24,602 bases of DNA, from the NCBI GenBank assembly GCA_002500925.1, contig DLTN01000098.1, positions 1 to 24,602 on the forward strand, given 5' to 3'. Made by a program: the position numbers and the translations under genes. The stretch comes from Gemmatimonadales bacterium UBA7835 (GTDB lineage Bacteria; Gemmatimonadota; Gemmatimonadetes; Longimicrobiales; Gaopeijiaceae). Below are positions 7,896 to 16,001 of the stretch, one piece after another. Within the stretch, counting starts at the first letter, position 1. The number at the start of each line of letters is the position of its first letter. The notes under the pieces were generated by a model. It was not told the DNA's origin, did no database searches, and was given only the letters and a program-made list of their open reading frames with translations.

Positions 7896-10388
7896 ATGAA
7901 TTACAACTTTACCGACCGAGTTAGGAAAGTTCTTGCGATGGCGCGAGAAGAAGCGATCCGCCTTCAGCATGATTATGTAGGAACGGAGCACCTTCTCCTT
8001 GGATTGATCCGAGAAGGGGAAGGTGTGGCGGCTGTCGTTCTTCAGCACCTCAGTGTGGATCTGGATCAGATTCATGAGGGTGTGGAAGAATCTGTGCGCG
8101 AGGGTAAGGCCACAATAGCACTAGGTGAGTTGCCTTATACATCTCGAGCGAAGAAGGTGCTGGAGTTCGCGATGACGGAGGCGCGTGACTTTAACCATTC
8201 CTATGTCGGTACTGAACACCTGCTGCTTGGTCTTCTCCGTGAGGAGAAGGGTATAGCTGCGCAGGTATTGAATTCCTTGGGAGTAACGCTCGATGAGGCG
8301 CGCAGCGAAACCATTAAGGTTCTTGGAGCGGACGTCACACCCTCGGAACCCGCCGGCATTGGAGCTGGTGATGTGATCCCTGGCGAGGCGTCTGGTGCAC
8401 CCAAAGGTGACAAGAAGTCGAAAACACCGGCGCTTGATCATTTCTGTCGGGATTTGACTGAACATGCTCGCTTGGGACGGCTAGACCCAACTGTGGGTCG
8501 GTCCGAAGAGATTGAGCGCATGGTAGAGATTCTGTGCCGACGAAAGAAGAACAACCCGGTGCTAATAGGTGAGCCGGGTGTTGGAAAGACGGCAATTGTC
8601 GAAGGCCTCGCGCAGATGATTGCTCAGGGAGAAGTCACGGAAGGCTTGAAGGACTATCGCCTGCTCGCTCTAGACATGGCGGCTGTCATCGCTGGGACAA
8701 AATACCGCGGGCAGTTCGAGGAGCGACTCAAGGCCGTGATGAACGAGATCCAAGAGAGCAAAAGGGTGATCCTCTTCATCGATGAACTTCACACCCTCGT
8801 GGGTGCGGGGGCTGCTGAGGGTGCAATAGATGCATCCAACATGCTGAAGCCAGCACTCGCTAGGGGAGAACTACAATGCATTGGAGCCTCCACACTAAAC
8901 GAATATCGTAAATATGTAGAGAAGGATGGAGCGCTGGAGCGTCGTTTTCAGCCCGTAATTGTGGATCCTCCGGCGGTGAGTGAAACCGTTGAGATCCTCA
9001 AGGGGCTTCGGGAACACTATGAGGATCATCACAAGGTCGTAATCCCGGACGACGCTCTTGAGCATGCGGCGAAACTCTCGGATCGCTACATCACTGACCG
9101 CTTCCTGCCAGACAAGGCCATCGACGTTATCGATGAGGCGGGGGCAAGGGCTCGGATTTCTAGCGAGGTGCCTCCGGCGGATGTTGACGAGCTCAAAGAT
9201 CAACTTCGGGAGATCGCAGGCCGCAAGGAATCAGCAATCGGCGATCAAGACTTTGAGCGTGCAGCTCAACTCAGAGATGAGGAGCGTGCCGTAAGTCAAC
9301 AAATCCGAGAGCGTCAAGAGGCATGGGAAGAAGTACGAAAGCAGCACCGTCCAGAGATCTCAACTGATGAAATAGCGTTTATAGTGGGGCGCTGGACCGG
9401 AGTCCCTGTTCAGCGGATTCGTCAGACTGAATCTGAGCGGCTCGTCAACATGGAGTCGGAGTTGCACGAGCGGATCGTTGGTCAGCACGACGCTATCGTG
9501 GCGATAAGTCGAGCGATTCGGAGGAGTCGCGCCGGACTCAAAGACCCCAACCGTCCGATCGGCTCTTTCATATTCTCTGGTCCTACTGGTGTGGGTAAGA
9601 CTGAGTTGGCCAGGGCGCTCGCTGAATTCCTCTTCGATGATCGTGAGGCGCTTATCCGAGTCGATATGAGTGAATACATGGAGAAATTCACTGTATCCCG
9701 GCTGATAGGTGCTCCACCAGGTTACGTCGGATACGAGGACTCGGGTGCGTTGACCAAGGCAGTCAGGAGACGCCCTTATTCTGTTGTTTTGCTCGACGAG
9801 GTTGAGAAAGCTCACCCGGATGTCTTCAACATCCTGCTGCAGGTGCTAGACGAAGGGCATCTCACGGACAATTACGGGCGTGTTATCGATTTCAAGAATA
9901 CTGTCTTGATCATGACTTCCAATTTGGGCGCCCGGGAGATCAGTAAAGGTGGTGGGCTCGGATTCCAGACGGCTGACTTGGATTCGGGCTATCAGATCAT
10001 GAAAGACAAGGTGGCGCAGGAGATAGAGCGGGCCTTCAATCCTGAATTCTTGAATCGGATAGACGATACGATTGTGTTCCATCCGCTCAGTAGGGATAAC
10101 ATCAGCGAGATCATCCACATCTTGATGCGGGATGTTCATGAGCGTCTAGCTGAAAAAGAGATCCAGTTGACTCTAAGCGACGCTGCAATCGATTTCTTGG
10201 TAGACGAAGGATATGACGAAAAGTTCGGAGCCCGTCCGCTGAAGAGGGCAATTCAGCGACATCTCGAAGACCTGCTGTCTGAGAAGATTCTTCAGGCTGA
10301 GTTCAGTCCGGGCGACGAGCTGGAGGTTGATGTGAATCCGGAGAGAGAAGGCCTCCTGCTACGCGCGGAGCCCGCGACTAAGACGTGA
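7896..10388 (+). CDS. clpC: ClpC, AAA+ unfoldase of the Clp protease
   Basis: Hexameric unfoldase that feeds substrates, including arginine-phosphorylated proteins, to ClpP. It has 830 residues with the full ClpC layout: two N-domain repeats, each with YVGTEHLLLGL (about 5-60 and 80-135); AAA1 with Walker A GEPGVGKTA (from residue 225); a coiled middle domain carrying a UVR motif (QDFERAAQLRDEE, about 451-463); AAA2 with Walker A GPTGVGKTE (from 562); and the ClpP-docking tripeptide LGF at 688-690. The middle domain and LGF loop separate it from ClpB, which lacks the latter. No CtsR-like gene lies nearby, so its stress regulation must differ from that of Firmicutes. Its TGA overlaps the bamA GTG. 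ClpP is not in the window. Confidence 0.96.
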   Translation: MNYNFTDRVRKVLAMAREEAIRLQHDYVGTEHLLLGLIREGEGVAAVVLQHLSVDLDQIHEGVEESVREGKATIALGELPYTSRAKKVLEFAMTEARDFNHSYVGTEHLLLGLLREEKGIAAQVLNSLGVTLDEARSETIKVLGADVTPSEPAGIGAGDVIPGEASGAPKGDKKSKTPALDHFCRDLTEHARLGRLDPTVGRSEEIERMVEILCRRKKNNPVLIGEPGVGKTAIVEGLAQMIAQGEVTEGLKDYRLLALDMAAVIAGTKYRGQFEERLKAVMNEIQESKRVILFIDELHTLVGAGAAEGAIDASNMLKPALARGELQCIGASTLNEYRKYVEKDGALERRFQPVIVDPPAVSETVEILKGLREHYEDHHKVVIPDDALEHAAKLSDRYITDRFLPDKAIDVIDEAGARARISSEVPPADVDELKDQLREIAGRKESAIGDQDFERAAQLRDEERAVSQQIRERQEAWEEVRKQHRPEISTDEIAFIVGRWTGVPVQRIRQTESERLVNMESELHERIVGQHDAIVAISRAIRRSRAGLKDPNRPIGSFIFSGPTGVGKTELARALAEFLFDDREALIRVDMSEYMEKFTVSRLIGAPPGYVGYEDSGALTKAVRRRPYSVVLLDEVEKAHPDVFNILLQVLDEGHLTDNYGRVIDFKNTVLIMTSNLGAREISKGGGLGFQTADLDSGYQIMKDKVAQEIERAFNPEFLNRIDDTIVFHPLSRDNISEIIHILMRDVHERLAEKEIQLTLSDAAIDFLVDEGYDEKFGARPLKRAIQRHLEDLLSEKILQAEFSPGDELEVDVNPEREGLLLRAEPATKT

Positions 10389-12856
10389 TCTCGTCAAGCT
10401 GGCATTCAGTCAAGGAGTCCGGGAAAACCTTCGTGTCAGCGTTGGTTTTTTTGTGTACAGTGACGCTGACCCTGCCTTTGTCGATCGAAGCGCAGGCAGA
10501 GACACCTGAAGCTGGCTCAACGGTAAGGGTAGATTCGGTCGAAGTGTCGGGGAATTCTCGAGTGCAGTCCCAGCTCATCACTCAACTGTTTGCGATCCAG
10601 GCCGGGCAACAAATTACGTACAGGGCAGTTCAGCGCGGGACGAAGGAGCTGCTGGCTACGGGGCAGTTCGATGATGTAGTAATCCGGGCGCGTGAGCCTA
10701 ACGGTGCGGGCTTGAGCCCATACATCATCACGATTCAAGTTGTAGAGGCGCCCCTTGTTTCTAGAGTTACGATCGAGGGGCTGCAGAATGTGTCAGCTCG
10801 GGAAGTACGAGACACTACGGGGCTCAACAGTGGGTTCCCTCTCAGTCAGCAGAGGATCTTAGAAGCCAAGGCTTACATTCGTTCGGAATTGGCATCAGAG
10901 GGGATCCCCTTTGCGGAGATAACCGAAACCGTGGTCCCCACGGCCCGGGAAAATGAGATAGAGCTGGTTCTCAACGTGAGTGAAGGGCAACGAGTCACCA
11001 TAGCGGAGATCCGCTTCAGCGGTAACACGGGGCTCTCCGATGAAGAACTGGCTGGCTCGATGTCGACTCAAAAAGAAGGCTTTTGGTGGTTCCGTTCTGG
11101 GACCTATGATCAAGTAACGTTCGCAGGCGACCTCGCGGAGAATCTCCCACGACTTTATCGCTCCCGGGGATACCTCGACATGGAGGTGATCAGGGACTCC
11201 CTGATTGTAGATCCGCTGACTGGAAAGGCTATCCTCGAGGTCAGTGTCCAAGAAGGAGAACAGTACCTGCTCGGTGACTTTGAGATCGAAGGAAACACGG
11301 TTTTCGAGGATGAAGAGCTCGAGGACTACTTTCGCTCGACCCGGCGTGGTGGCTTGCTGGGCACGTTAGGCCTCGGCGGTAGCGGGGGTCCTGCGAATGA
11401 AGAGGGTGAAACCTTCAATGCAGAATCCTTCAACGAAGCGATAACTGCGGTCGAGGAGCGTTACCGTAACGAGGGTTATCTGTATATCAGAGTAAACCCT
11501 ATAGTCAGTCTTAACGAAGGCGAAGACGGAGCCTCACCGACTGTTGACGCAAGCTGGCAGGTTGTGGAAGGCACGCCAGCTATTGTGAATCGTGTCTCGA
11601 TCGAGGGCAACGAGTACACCTACGAATGGGTGATCCGAAATCAGCTGTTTGTGCTACCCGGAGACGTTTACAGCCAAGACCGGTTGCTGCAGAGCTATCA
11701 GAATATCTCAGCACTTGGATTCTTCGAGGCACCTCTTCCATTCCCCGATATTGTGCCGCTGGACAATGGGGATGTCGACGTGACGTTCAATGTTGTGGAA
11801 AAGCAGACTGGATCCATCAACTTCGGCACTTCAATGGGCGGATATTACGGTGTGTCCGGGTTCATAGGGTACGAGCAGCCCAATTTGTTCGGACAAGCGA
11901 AGGCCGGTTCACTGCGTTGGGATTTCGGCCGGTATGTCAACAGCTTTGAGGTTTCGTTTACGGATCCGGCGCTGTTTCAGAGTAGGACATCAGGTACGGT
12001 CTCTCTGTTCAATAGTAGGGATCGATTCTTTCAGTTTGCGTCCGGGCGACGGCGCCGCTTGGGCGGAAATTTCCGGTTCGGTCTGCCTTGGTTGGGTTCA
12101 CAGCGAACTCGTGTCTTTCTTGGGTATGGGCTTTCGCGCACGAAATACGAGCTATTCGACGACGTAGATGATACTTCGTTGTTTGGTCGCCCGCCGGGAA
12201 TACAGAGTCAGTTATCTCTCGGAATTACACGGAGCACTCTCAACCATCCGCTTTTCCCAACACTCGGCTCTCGCCAAAACATCACGATAGAGCAGAATGG
12301 TGGTTTCTTGGGTGGTGATGGGAATTTCACTCGAGTGTTGGGGGATGGGAGCTTTTGGGTTCCTGTCGGCCAGGTTGGTGGTGACGGAAATCCTGGGGGA
12401 GGGATTCGATTCGCCTTGGGACTGACCTTACGTGCGGGTGCTGTGTTTGGGGACGCTGGGGCGTTCCCGTTCGACCGCTTTTGGATGGGTGGTGTGCAGT
12501 TCGGTCAGCAGTTGCGAGGCTATGACGAAACGACGATTACTCCTCTCGGGCTCTACCCCCGGCGTTCTGCTGAGATCTCGGAGATTGATCGCCTCGGGGA
12601 CGCGTTCTTTAGCCTTACGGCTGAGTACGCCATTCGCTTGAGCGACCAACTTGGATTAGGCCTCTTTTATGACGCAGGAGGACTTTGGCGGGATCCGTCC
12701 GAATTCACCCCACAAAATCTGTATCGCGGTGCGGGTGTGGGGATGCAAATCGTTACGCCGTTCGGACCGCTTGGTCTGGATTACGCGTATGGATTTGATA
12801 AGGCCTCTCCAGGGTGGAAACTCCACTTCCGGATGGCTCAAGGGCAGGGTATGTAG
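10385..12856 (+). CDS. bamA: BamA, outer-membrane protein assembly factor
   Basis: Omp85-family insertase that folds beta-barrel proteins into the outer membrane. The 823-residue precursor has an N-terminal signal peptide with hydrophobic core FVSALVFLCTVTLTLPLS, predicted to be cut near AQA-ETP. Five POTRA domains follow (about 40-115, 116-195, 196-290, 291-405, 406-480), each opening with an I-E-G-N or similar strand. The C-terminal barrel has the conserved LRGYD loop motif (around 12510). POTRA4 carries a Gly-rich insertion (RRGGLLGTLGLGGSGGPANEE, residues 320-340). The last strand WKLHFRM is followed by six extra residues instead of ending at the aromatic. The GTG start 10385 overlaps the clpC stop by 4 bases (GTGA). 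ompH follows after 145 bases. Confidence 0.94.
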   Translation: MISSSWHSVKESGKTFVSALVFLCTVTLTLPLSIEAQAETPEAGSTVRVDSVEVSGNSRVQSQLITQLFAIQAGQQITYRAVQRGTKELLATGQFDDVVIRAREPNGAGLSPYIITIQVVEAPLVSRVTIEGLQNVSAREVRDTTGLNSGFPLSQQRILEAKAYIRSELASEGIPFAEITETVVPTARENEIELVLNVSEGQRVTIAEIRFSGNTGLSDEELAGSMSTQKEGFWWFRSGTYDQVTFAGDLAENLPRLYRSRGYLDMEVIRDSLIVDPLTGKAILEVSVQEGEQYLLGDFEIEGNTVFEDEELEDYFRSTRRGGLLGTLGLGGSGGPANEEGETFNAESFNEAITAVEERYRNEGYLYIRVNPIVSLNEGEDGASPTVDASWQVVEGTPAIVNRVSIEGNEYTYEWVIRNQLFVLPGDVYSQDRLLQSYQNISALGFFEAPLPFPDIVPLDNGDVDVTFNVVEKQTGSINFGTSMGGYYGVSGFIGYEQPNLFGQAKAGSLRWDFGRYVNSFEVSFTDPALFQSRTSGTVSLFNSRDRFFQFASGRRRRLGGNFRFGLPWLGSQRTRVFLGYGLSRTKYELFDDVDDTSLFGRPPGIQSQLSLGITRSTLNHPLFPTLGSRQNITIEQNGGFLGGDGNFTRVLGDGSFWVPVGQVGGDGNPGGGIRFALGLTLRAGAVFGDAGAFPFDRFWMGGVQFGQQLRGYDETTITPLGLYPRRSAEISEIDRLGDAFFSLTAEYAIRLSDQLGLGLFYDAGGLWRDPSEFTPQNLYRGAGVGMQIVTPFGPLGLDYAYGFDKASPGWKLHFRMAQGQGM

Positions 12857-12888
12857 AGTGAACCCCTGTACCTAGGCCGGGCTTCACT
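12857..12888 (+). other. Imperfect inverted repeat after bamA
   Basis: AGTGAA-CCC (12857-12865) pairs with GGG-C-TTCACT (12879-12888) with one bulged C and a 13-base loop. It begins right after the bamA stop, inside the 145-base bamA-ompH gap. No T-run follows, so it is not a standard intrinsic terminator; it could be an attenuating or mRNA-end-stabilising hairpin. The remainder of the gap shows only the ompH ribosome-binding region and no convincing promoter. Confidence 0.35.
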
Positions 12889-13001
12889 AGAGATTTCCAT
12901 CGAGTTTACGAACGCCGCGGACAGTGGCGTGCCAACAGGACCGACGACTCTGGGACACTCAGAAGTTTTCGTTGGTAACGACAACAAAACGGGATAAAAC
13001 C

Positions 13002-13541
13002 ATGCGACGCAGCTTATTTACAATCGGCGCGCTTGCCCTCGTATGTGCTGCGGGGGCTGTAGAAGCGCAGACTCCCAAGCTCGGTTACATCAACTCTCAG
13101 GAGATCTTGGTCAACGCTCCGGGGGCGGAGGCTGCCCAGGCGGCGTTCGATGCTGAGATGTCCGGATACCAAAACGAGATCGTGCAGCTGGAGACGGAAC
13201 TTCAGAATCTTGAGGCGGCGCTCCAGCAGCAGCAGCTAACTCTCTCGCCCGAGGCGCGGGCGAATCGGGAACAACAACTCCAAGCAAAATTTCAGGAGTA
13301 TCAGCAGCGGACTGGACAGCTCCAAGAAGTCGCAAATCAACGGCGTGCGGCGCTTATCCAGCCCGTGATGGACAACATCACCGCTGTTATAGAAGAGTTG
13401 CGAGAGGAGGGGTCGTATTCTCTGATCCTCGATGCTGCAGCTGGATCGATCGTTTCCGCTGACCCGGCATTAGATCTGACACAAGAGGTGATAACCCGCC
13501 TGCAGGCTGCTGCAGATCCAGGAGTGGGGCCAAGCGAGTGA
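13002..13541 (+). CDS. OmpH/Skp-family periplasmic chaperone
   Basis: Periplasmic holdase for unfolded outer-membrane proteins on their way to BamA, encoded just upstream. From ATG 13002 the product is 179 residues with a signal peptide (RRSLFTIGALALVCAAG, cut near VEA-QTP). The mature part starts LGYINSQEIL, the usual OmpH opening (x-GYVDxQ-). A long Gln/Glu/Leu-rich coiled coil (about 50-115) matches the tentacle helices, followed by a conserved end (YSLILDAAAGSIVSADPALDLT). An in-frame GTG at 12924 would bury the signal peptide behind 26 polar residues, so it is rejected. GGGAT stands about 7 bases before the ATG. The bamA-ompH-lpxD order is the widespread envelope arrangement. Confidence 0.9.
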   Translation: MRRSLFTIGALALVCAAGAVEAQTPKLGYINSQEILVNAPGAEAAQAAFDAEMSGYQNEIVQLETELQNLEAALQQQQLTLSPEARANREQQLQAKFQEYQQRTGQLQEVANQRRAALIQPVMDNITAVIEELREEGSYSLILDAAAGSIVSADPALDLTQEVITRLQAAADPGVGPSE

Positions 13542-13568
13542 AGGGTCACTAGGCACCAGAGGCCATCC

Positions 13569-14630
13569 TTGGACAGGATCAGCCTAGGCGAGATCGCTAG
13601 TCTCGTCGGCGGCCGAGTCATCGGCAACCCGGGCCGAGAGGTTGTCGGTGTCGCATCAATCGAGGATGCTGGCGAGCACCAGATCGCATTTCTGGCCTCG
13701 AAGAGATACGTACGGTTTCTCGAGGAATGCAGTGCCCGGGCGTTTCTGGTCTACGAAGGACTCAGTGATACTCTGAGTACCCAAGTCGACGCGGTAGCCG
13801 TGGATGACCCTTATCCGGCACTTCAGCGATTGCTCGTCCACCTCCAACCCAAGGTAGCACTCCCCGTCGCCGTTCACGGAACTGCTGTGCTCGGCCCAGG
13901 AGTCTCGCTCGGGGCTGGCGTCTCCATTGGTCCGTATGCTGTTCTTGAAGCTGGAGTGACCGTCGGAGAAGCTTCAATTATCGGAGCTCACGTGGTGCTA
14001 GGCGCCGGTACCACTTTAGGAGCTAAATGCCGGCTACATCCACAAGTGGTGACTTACCAAGACACATTGATTGGGGACGAGGTAACGATACACTCAGGTG
14101 TTCGTCTTGGTGCGGACGGTTTCGGATACACCTTGGTGGAAGGAAGGCATCTTAAGATTCCCCAACTGGGGCGGTGCGTAATAGGTGACCGAGTTGAGAT
14201 TGGAGCGAACAGTGCCATAGACAGAGGGTCTCTGGGGGACACTCACGTTGGTGAAGGAGTAAAGATCGACAATCTGGTCCATGTCGCTCACAACGTACGA
14301 ATCGGCGCTCAGACACTCTTGGCTGCCCTCGTGGGGATAGCGGGCTCCACGAGGATAGGAGAGCGTGGGTGGTTCGGAGGACAATCGGGAGCGATAAACC
14401 AACTAGAGATCGGTGATGATGTGAAGGTCACCGTACAAGCAGGGATCACACGGGATGTCCCTGATGGAGCGACTATGTTCGGGTTTCCAGCACGTCCCCG
14501 AAGCGAAGGACTTCGCAAAGAGGCTTCGCTCGCCGTTCTCCCAAGGTTACGGGCTCGGGTCTCTGAGCTTGAAAGGGATGTCAACAGCATTTCTCGGAAG
14601 CTTAGCGAGGCCGGAGAAGGCAGCGAGTAG
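13569..14630 (+). CDS. lpxD: LpxD, UDP-3-O-acylglucosamine N-acyltransferase
   Basis: Third acyl-handling enzyme of lipid A synthesis: transfers a hydroxyacyl chain from ACP to the 2-amine left by LpxC. It has 353 residues (E. coli 341). The N-terminal uridine-binding domain (ISLGEIASLVGG; IEDAGEHQIAFLASKRY) precedes a left-handed beta-helix of hexapeptide repeats (from about residue 100). The catalytic histidine is H241 in NLVHVAHNVRIG, matching E. coli H239. A short coiled C-terminal helix ends it. TTG 13569 is the first usable start in the frame, and AGAGG sits 6 bases before it, a good ribosome-binding site. It lies 27 bases after ompH. Confidence 0.95.
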   Translation: MDRISLGEIASLVGGRVIGNPGREVVGVASIEDAGEHQIAFLASKRYVRFLEECSARAFLVYEGLSDTLSTQVDAVAVDDPYPALQRLLVHLQPKVALPVAVHGTAVLGPGVSLGAGVSIGPYAVLEAGVTVGEASIIGAHVVLGAGTTLGAKCRLHPQVVTYQDTLIGDEVTIHSGVRLGADGFGYTLVEGRHLKIPQLGRCVIGDRVEIGANSAIDRGSLGDTHVGEGVKIDNLVHVAHNVRIGAQTLLAALVGIAGSTRIGERGWFGGQSGAINQLEIGDDVKVTVQAGITRDVPDGATMFGFPARPRSEGLRKEASLAVLPRLRARVSELERDVNSISRKLSEAGEGSE

Positions 14631-14655
14631 GCCCACGAGCCCGTCCTCATTATCT

Positions 14656-14689
14656 TTAAGCGTGAATCACCTACTTAAGCGTGAGGCAC
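14656..14689 (+). repeat. Two tandem 15-base direct repeats before lpxC-fabZ
   Basis: TTAAGCGTGAATCAC (14656-14670) recurs as TTAAGCGTGAGGCAC (14675-14689), differing at two adjacent positions, with a 19-base period. They lie in the 89-base lpxD-lpxC gap, ending 30 bases before the lpxC-fabZ ATG. Two same-face-ish direct copies could be a protein-binding site or part of a promoter, but no binding protein is known. The second copy contains an in-frame GTG (14681) that I do not take as the start. Confidence 0.5.
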
Positions 14690-14719
14690 ATTGTTGTTCG
14701 CCTTAACCTTCGAGGCTTC

Positions 14720-16000
14720 ATGAGTGGCCCTTTACAGCGTTCCGTATCGGCGGAGATCACACTCGATGGCACAGGCGTGCATTCTGGCGAGTCAGCAAAA
14801 CTGACGTTTAGGCCCGGTGAACCCGATACCGGTGTGTTATTCGTGAGGACGGACCTCGAACAGACCCCTTCGATTCCCGCCGACCTAGATCACGTGATCG
14901 GCACGGAGTTGGGTACTACGATCGGGCATGATGGGGCACGTGTGCTGACTGTAGAGCATGTCATGGCGGCAGTCGCGGCTCACAAAATCGACAATCTAGT
15001 AGTTGAGATTGACGGTCCTGAGGTTCCAATTCGTGACGGGTCGTTCGGTGATTATTTTGACGCACTCTCCGAAGTTGGGCCGGTCGAGCAGGATCGGGAA
15101 GCGAGTGTTTTGGCAGTCAGTGGTCCTGTTACGGCGGAACTGGAGTCCGGATCATCATATGTCGCGACACCTCACTCAAGAATGCGGATTTCGGCGACGA
15201 TCGATTTTGAGCACCCGAGAATCGGACGGTGCTACGGCTCATATGACGTGGATGCAGGCTTCGCGGATGAAATAGCGCGAGCTCGCACCTTTGGGTTCGA
15301 GGCGGACGTAGAAGAGTTACATGGGCGAGGTCTTGCACTCGGAGCTTCGTTGAAAAACACAATCGTTCTCGATGGTAAGGATATTCTAAACGATAGCCTC
15401 CGGTTCGAAGATGAGTTTCTCCGCCACAAGGTCGGGGACATCATAGGCGACCTAGCCTTACTCAGTAGACGCTTGGATGCTCACGTGCTTGCTGATCGTC
15501 CGAGCCACGAGGGCAATATTGAGTTAGCGCGAGCGATTCGGACTCATCTCCGACGAAGCGGTCCTCCGGTAGCTGATATATCACGCCTGATGACCTTTCT
15601 TCCTCATCGGTACCCGATGCTCTTAGTAGATCGGGTGATCGATTTCGATCCGGGTCGGAGCATTGTCGGGCTCAAGAATGTCACGATCAATGAGCCCTTC
15701 TTTCAGGGTCACTTTCCTGGGCATCCGATCATGCCTGGGGTTCTGATAGTGGAGGCGATGGCGCAGTGTGGTGGGTTGCTTCTCATGGATCATGTAGAAG
15801 AGCCCGAGGAAAAGGTCGTCTACTTCATGACCATGGATAACGTAAAGTTCCGTAAGCCCGTGGTTCCAGGTGACACTCTCGTATTCGAGCTCAGCGTGAA
15901 TTCCATGAAGAGACAGGTGTGTAAGCTGTCTGGTCGGGGCCTCGTAGATGGTCAGGTCGTCGCAGAGGCTGACTTCATGGCTCGAATCATGGATCGGTGA
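14720..16000 (+). CDS. lpxC-fabZ: Bifunctional LpxC deacetylase - FabZ dehydratase fusion
   Basis: One 426-residue protein joins two enzymes. The N-terminal LpxC part (about 1-283) removes acetate from UDP-3-O-acyl-GlcNAc, the committed step of lipid A synthesis. Its zinc ligands are visible: H80 (VEHVMAA), H236 and D240 (RHKVGDIIGD), plus the catalytic H263 (SHEGN), aligned with E. coli H79, H238, D242 and H265. The FabZ part (about 288-426) dehydrates 3-hydroxyacyl-ACP. Its catalytic pair H331 (FQGHFPGHPIMPG) and E345 (VEAMAQ) has the usual 14-residue spacing. ATG 14720 has GAGG upstream; GTG 14681 would add 13 residues not typical of LpxC. The fusion is known in Bacteroidetes and related diderms. 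lpxA starts 1 base after the stop. Confidence 0.96.
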   Translation: MSGPLQRSVSAEITLDGTGVHSGESAKLTFRPGEPDTGVLFVRTDLEQTPSIPADLDHVIGTELGTTIGHDGARVLTVEHVMAAVAAHKIDNLVVEIDGPEVPIRDGSFGDYFDALSEVGPVEQDREASVLAVSGPVTAELESGSSYVATPHSRMRISATIDFEHPRIGRCYGSYDVDAGFADEIARARTFGFEADVEELHGRGLALGASLKNTIVLDGKDILNDSLRFEDEFLRHKVGDIIGDLALLSRRLDAHVLADRPSHEGNIELARAIRTHLRRSGPPVADISRLMTFLPHRYPMLLVDRVIDFDPGRSIVGLKNVTINEPFFQGHFPGHPIMPGVLIVEAMAQCGGLLLMDHVEEPEEKVVYFMTMDNVKFRKPVVPGDTLVFELSVNSMKRQVCKLSGRGLVDGQVVAEADFMARIMDR

Positions 16001-16001
16001 T

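Noticed and set aside
9360..9815. Antisense 151-codon frame over clpC
   Set aside because: Fully inside the second AAA+ domain of clpC; no motif.
12924..13001. N-terminal extension of OmpH from a GTG
   Set aside because: Would place 26 polar residues before a clear signal peptide; ATG 13002 fits better.
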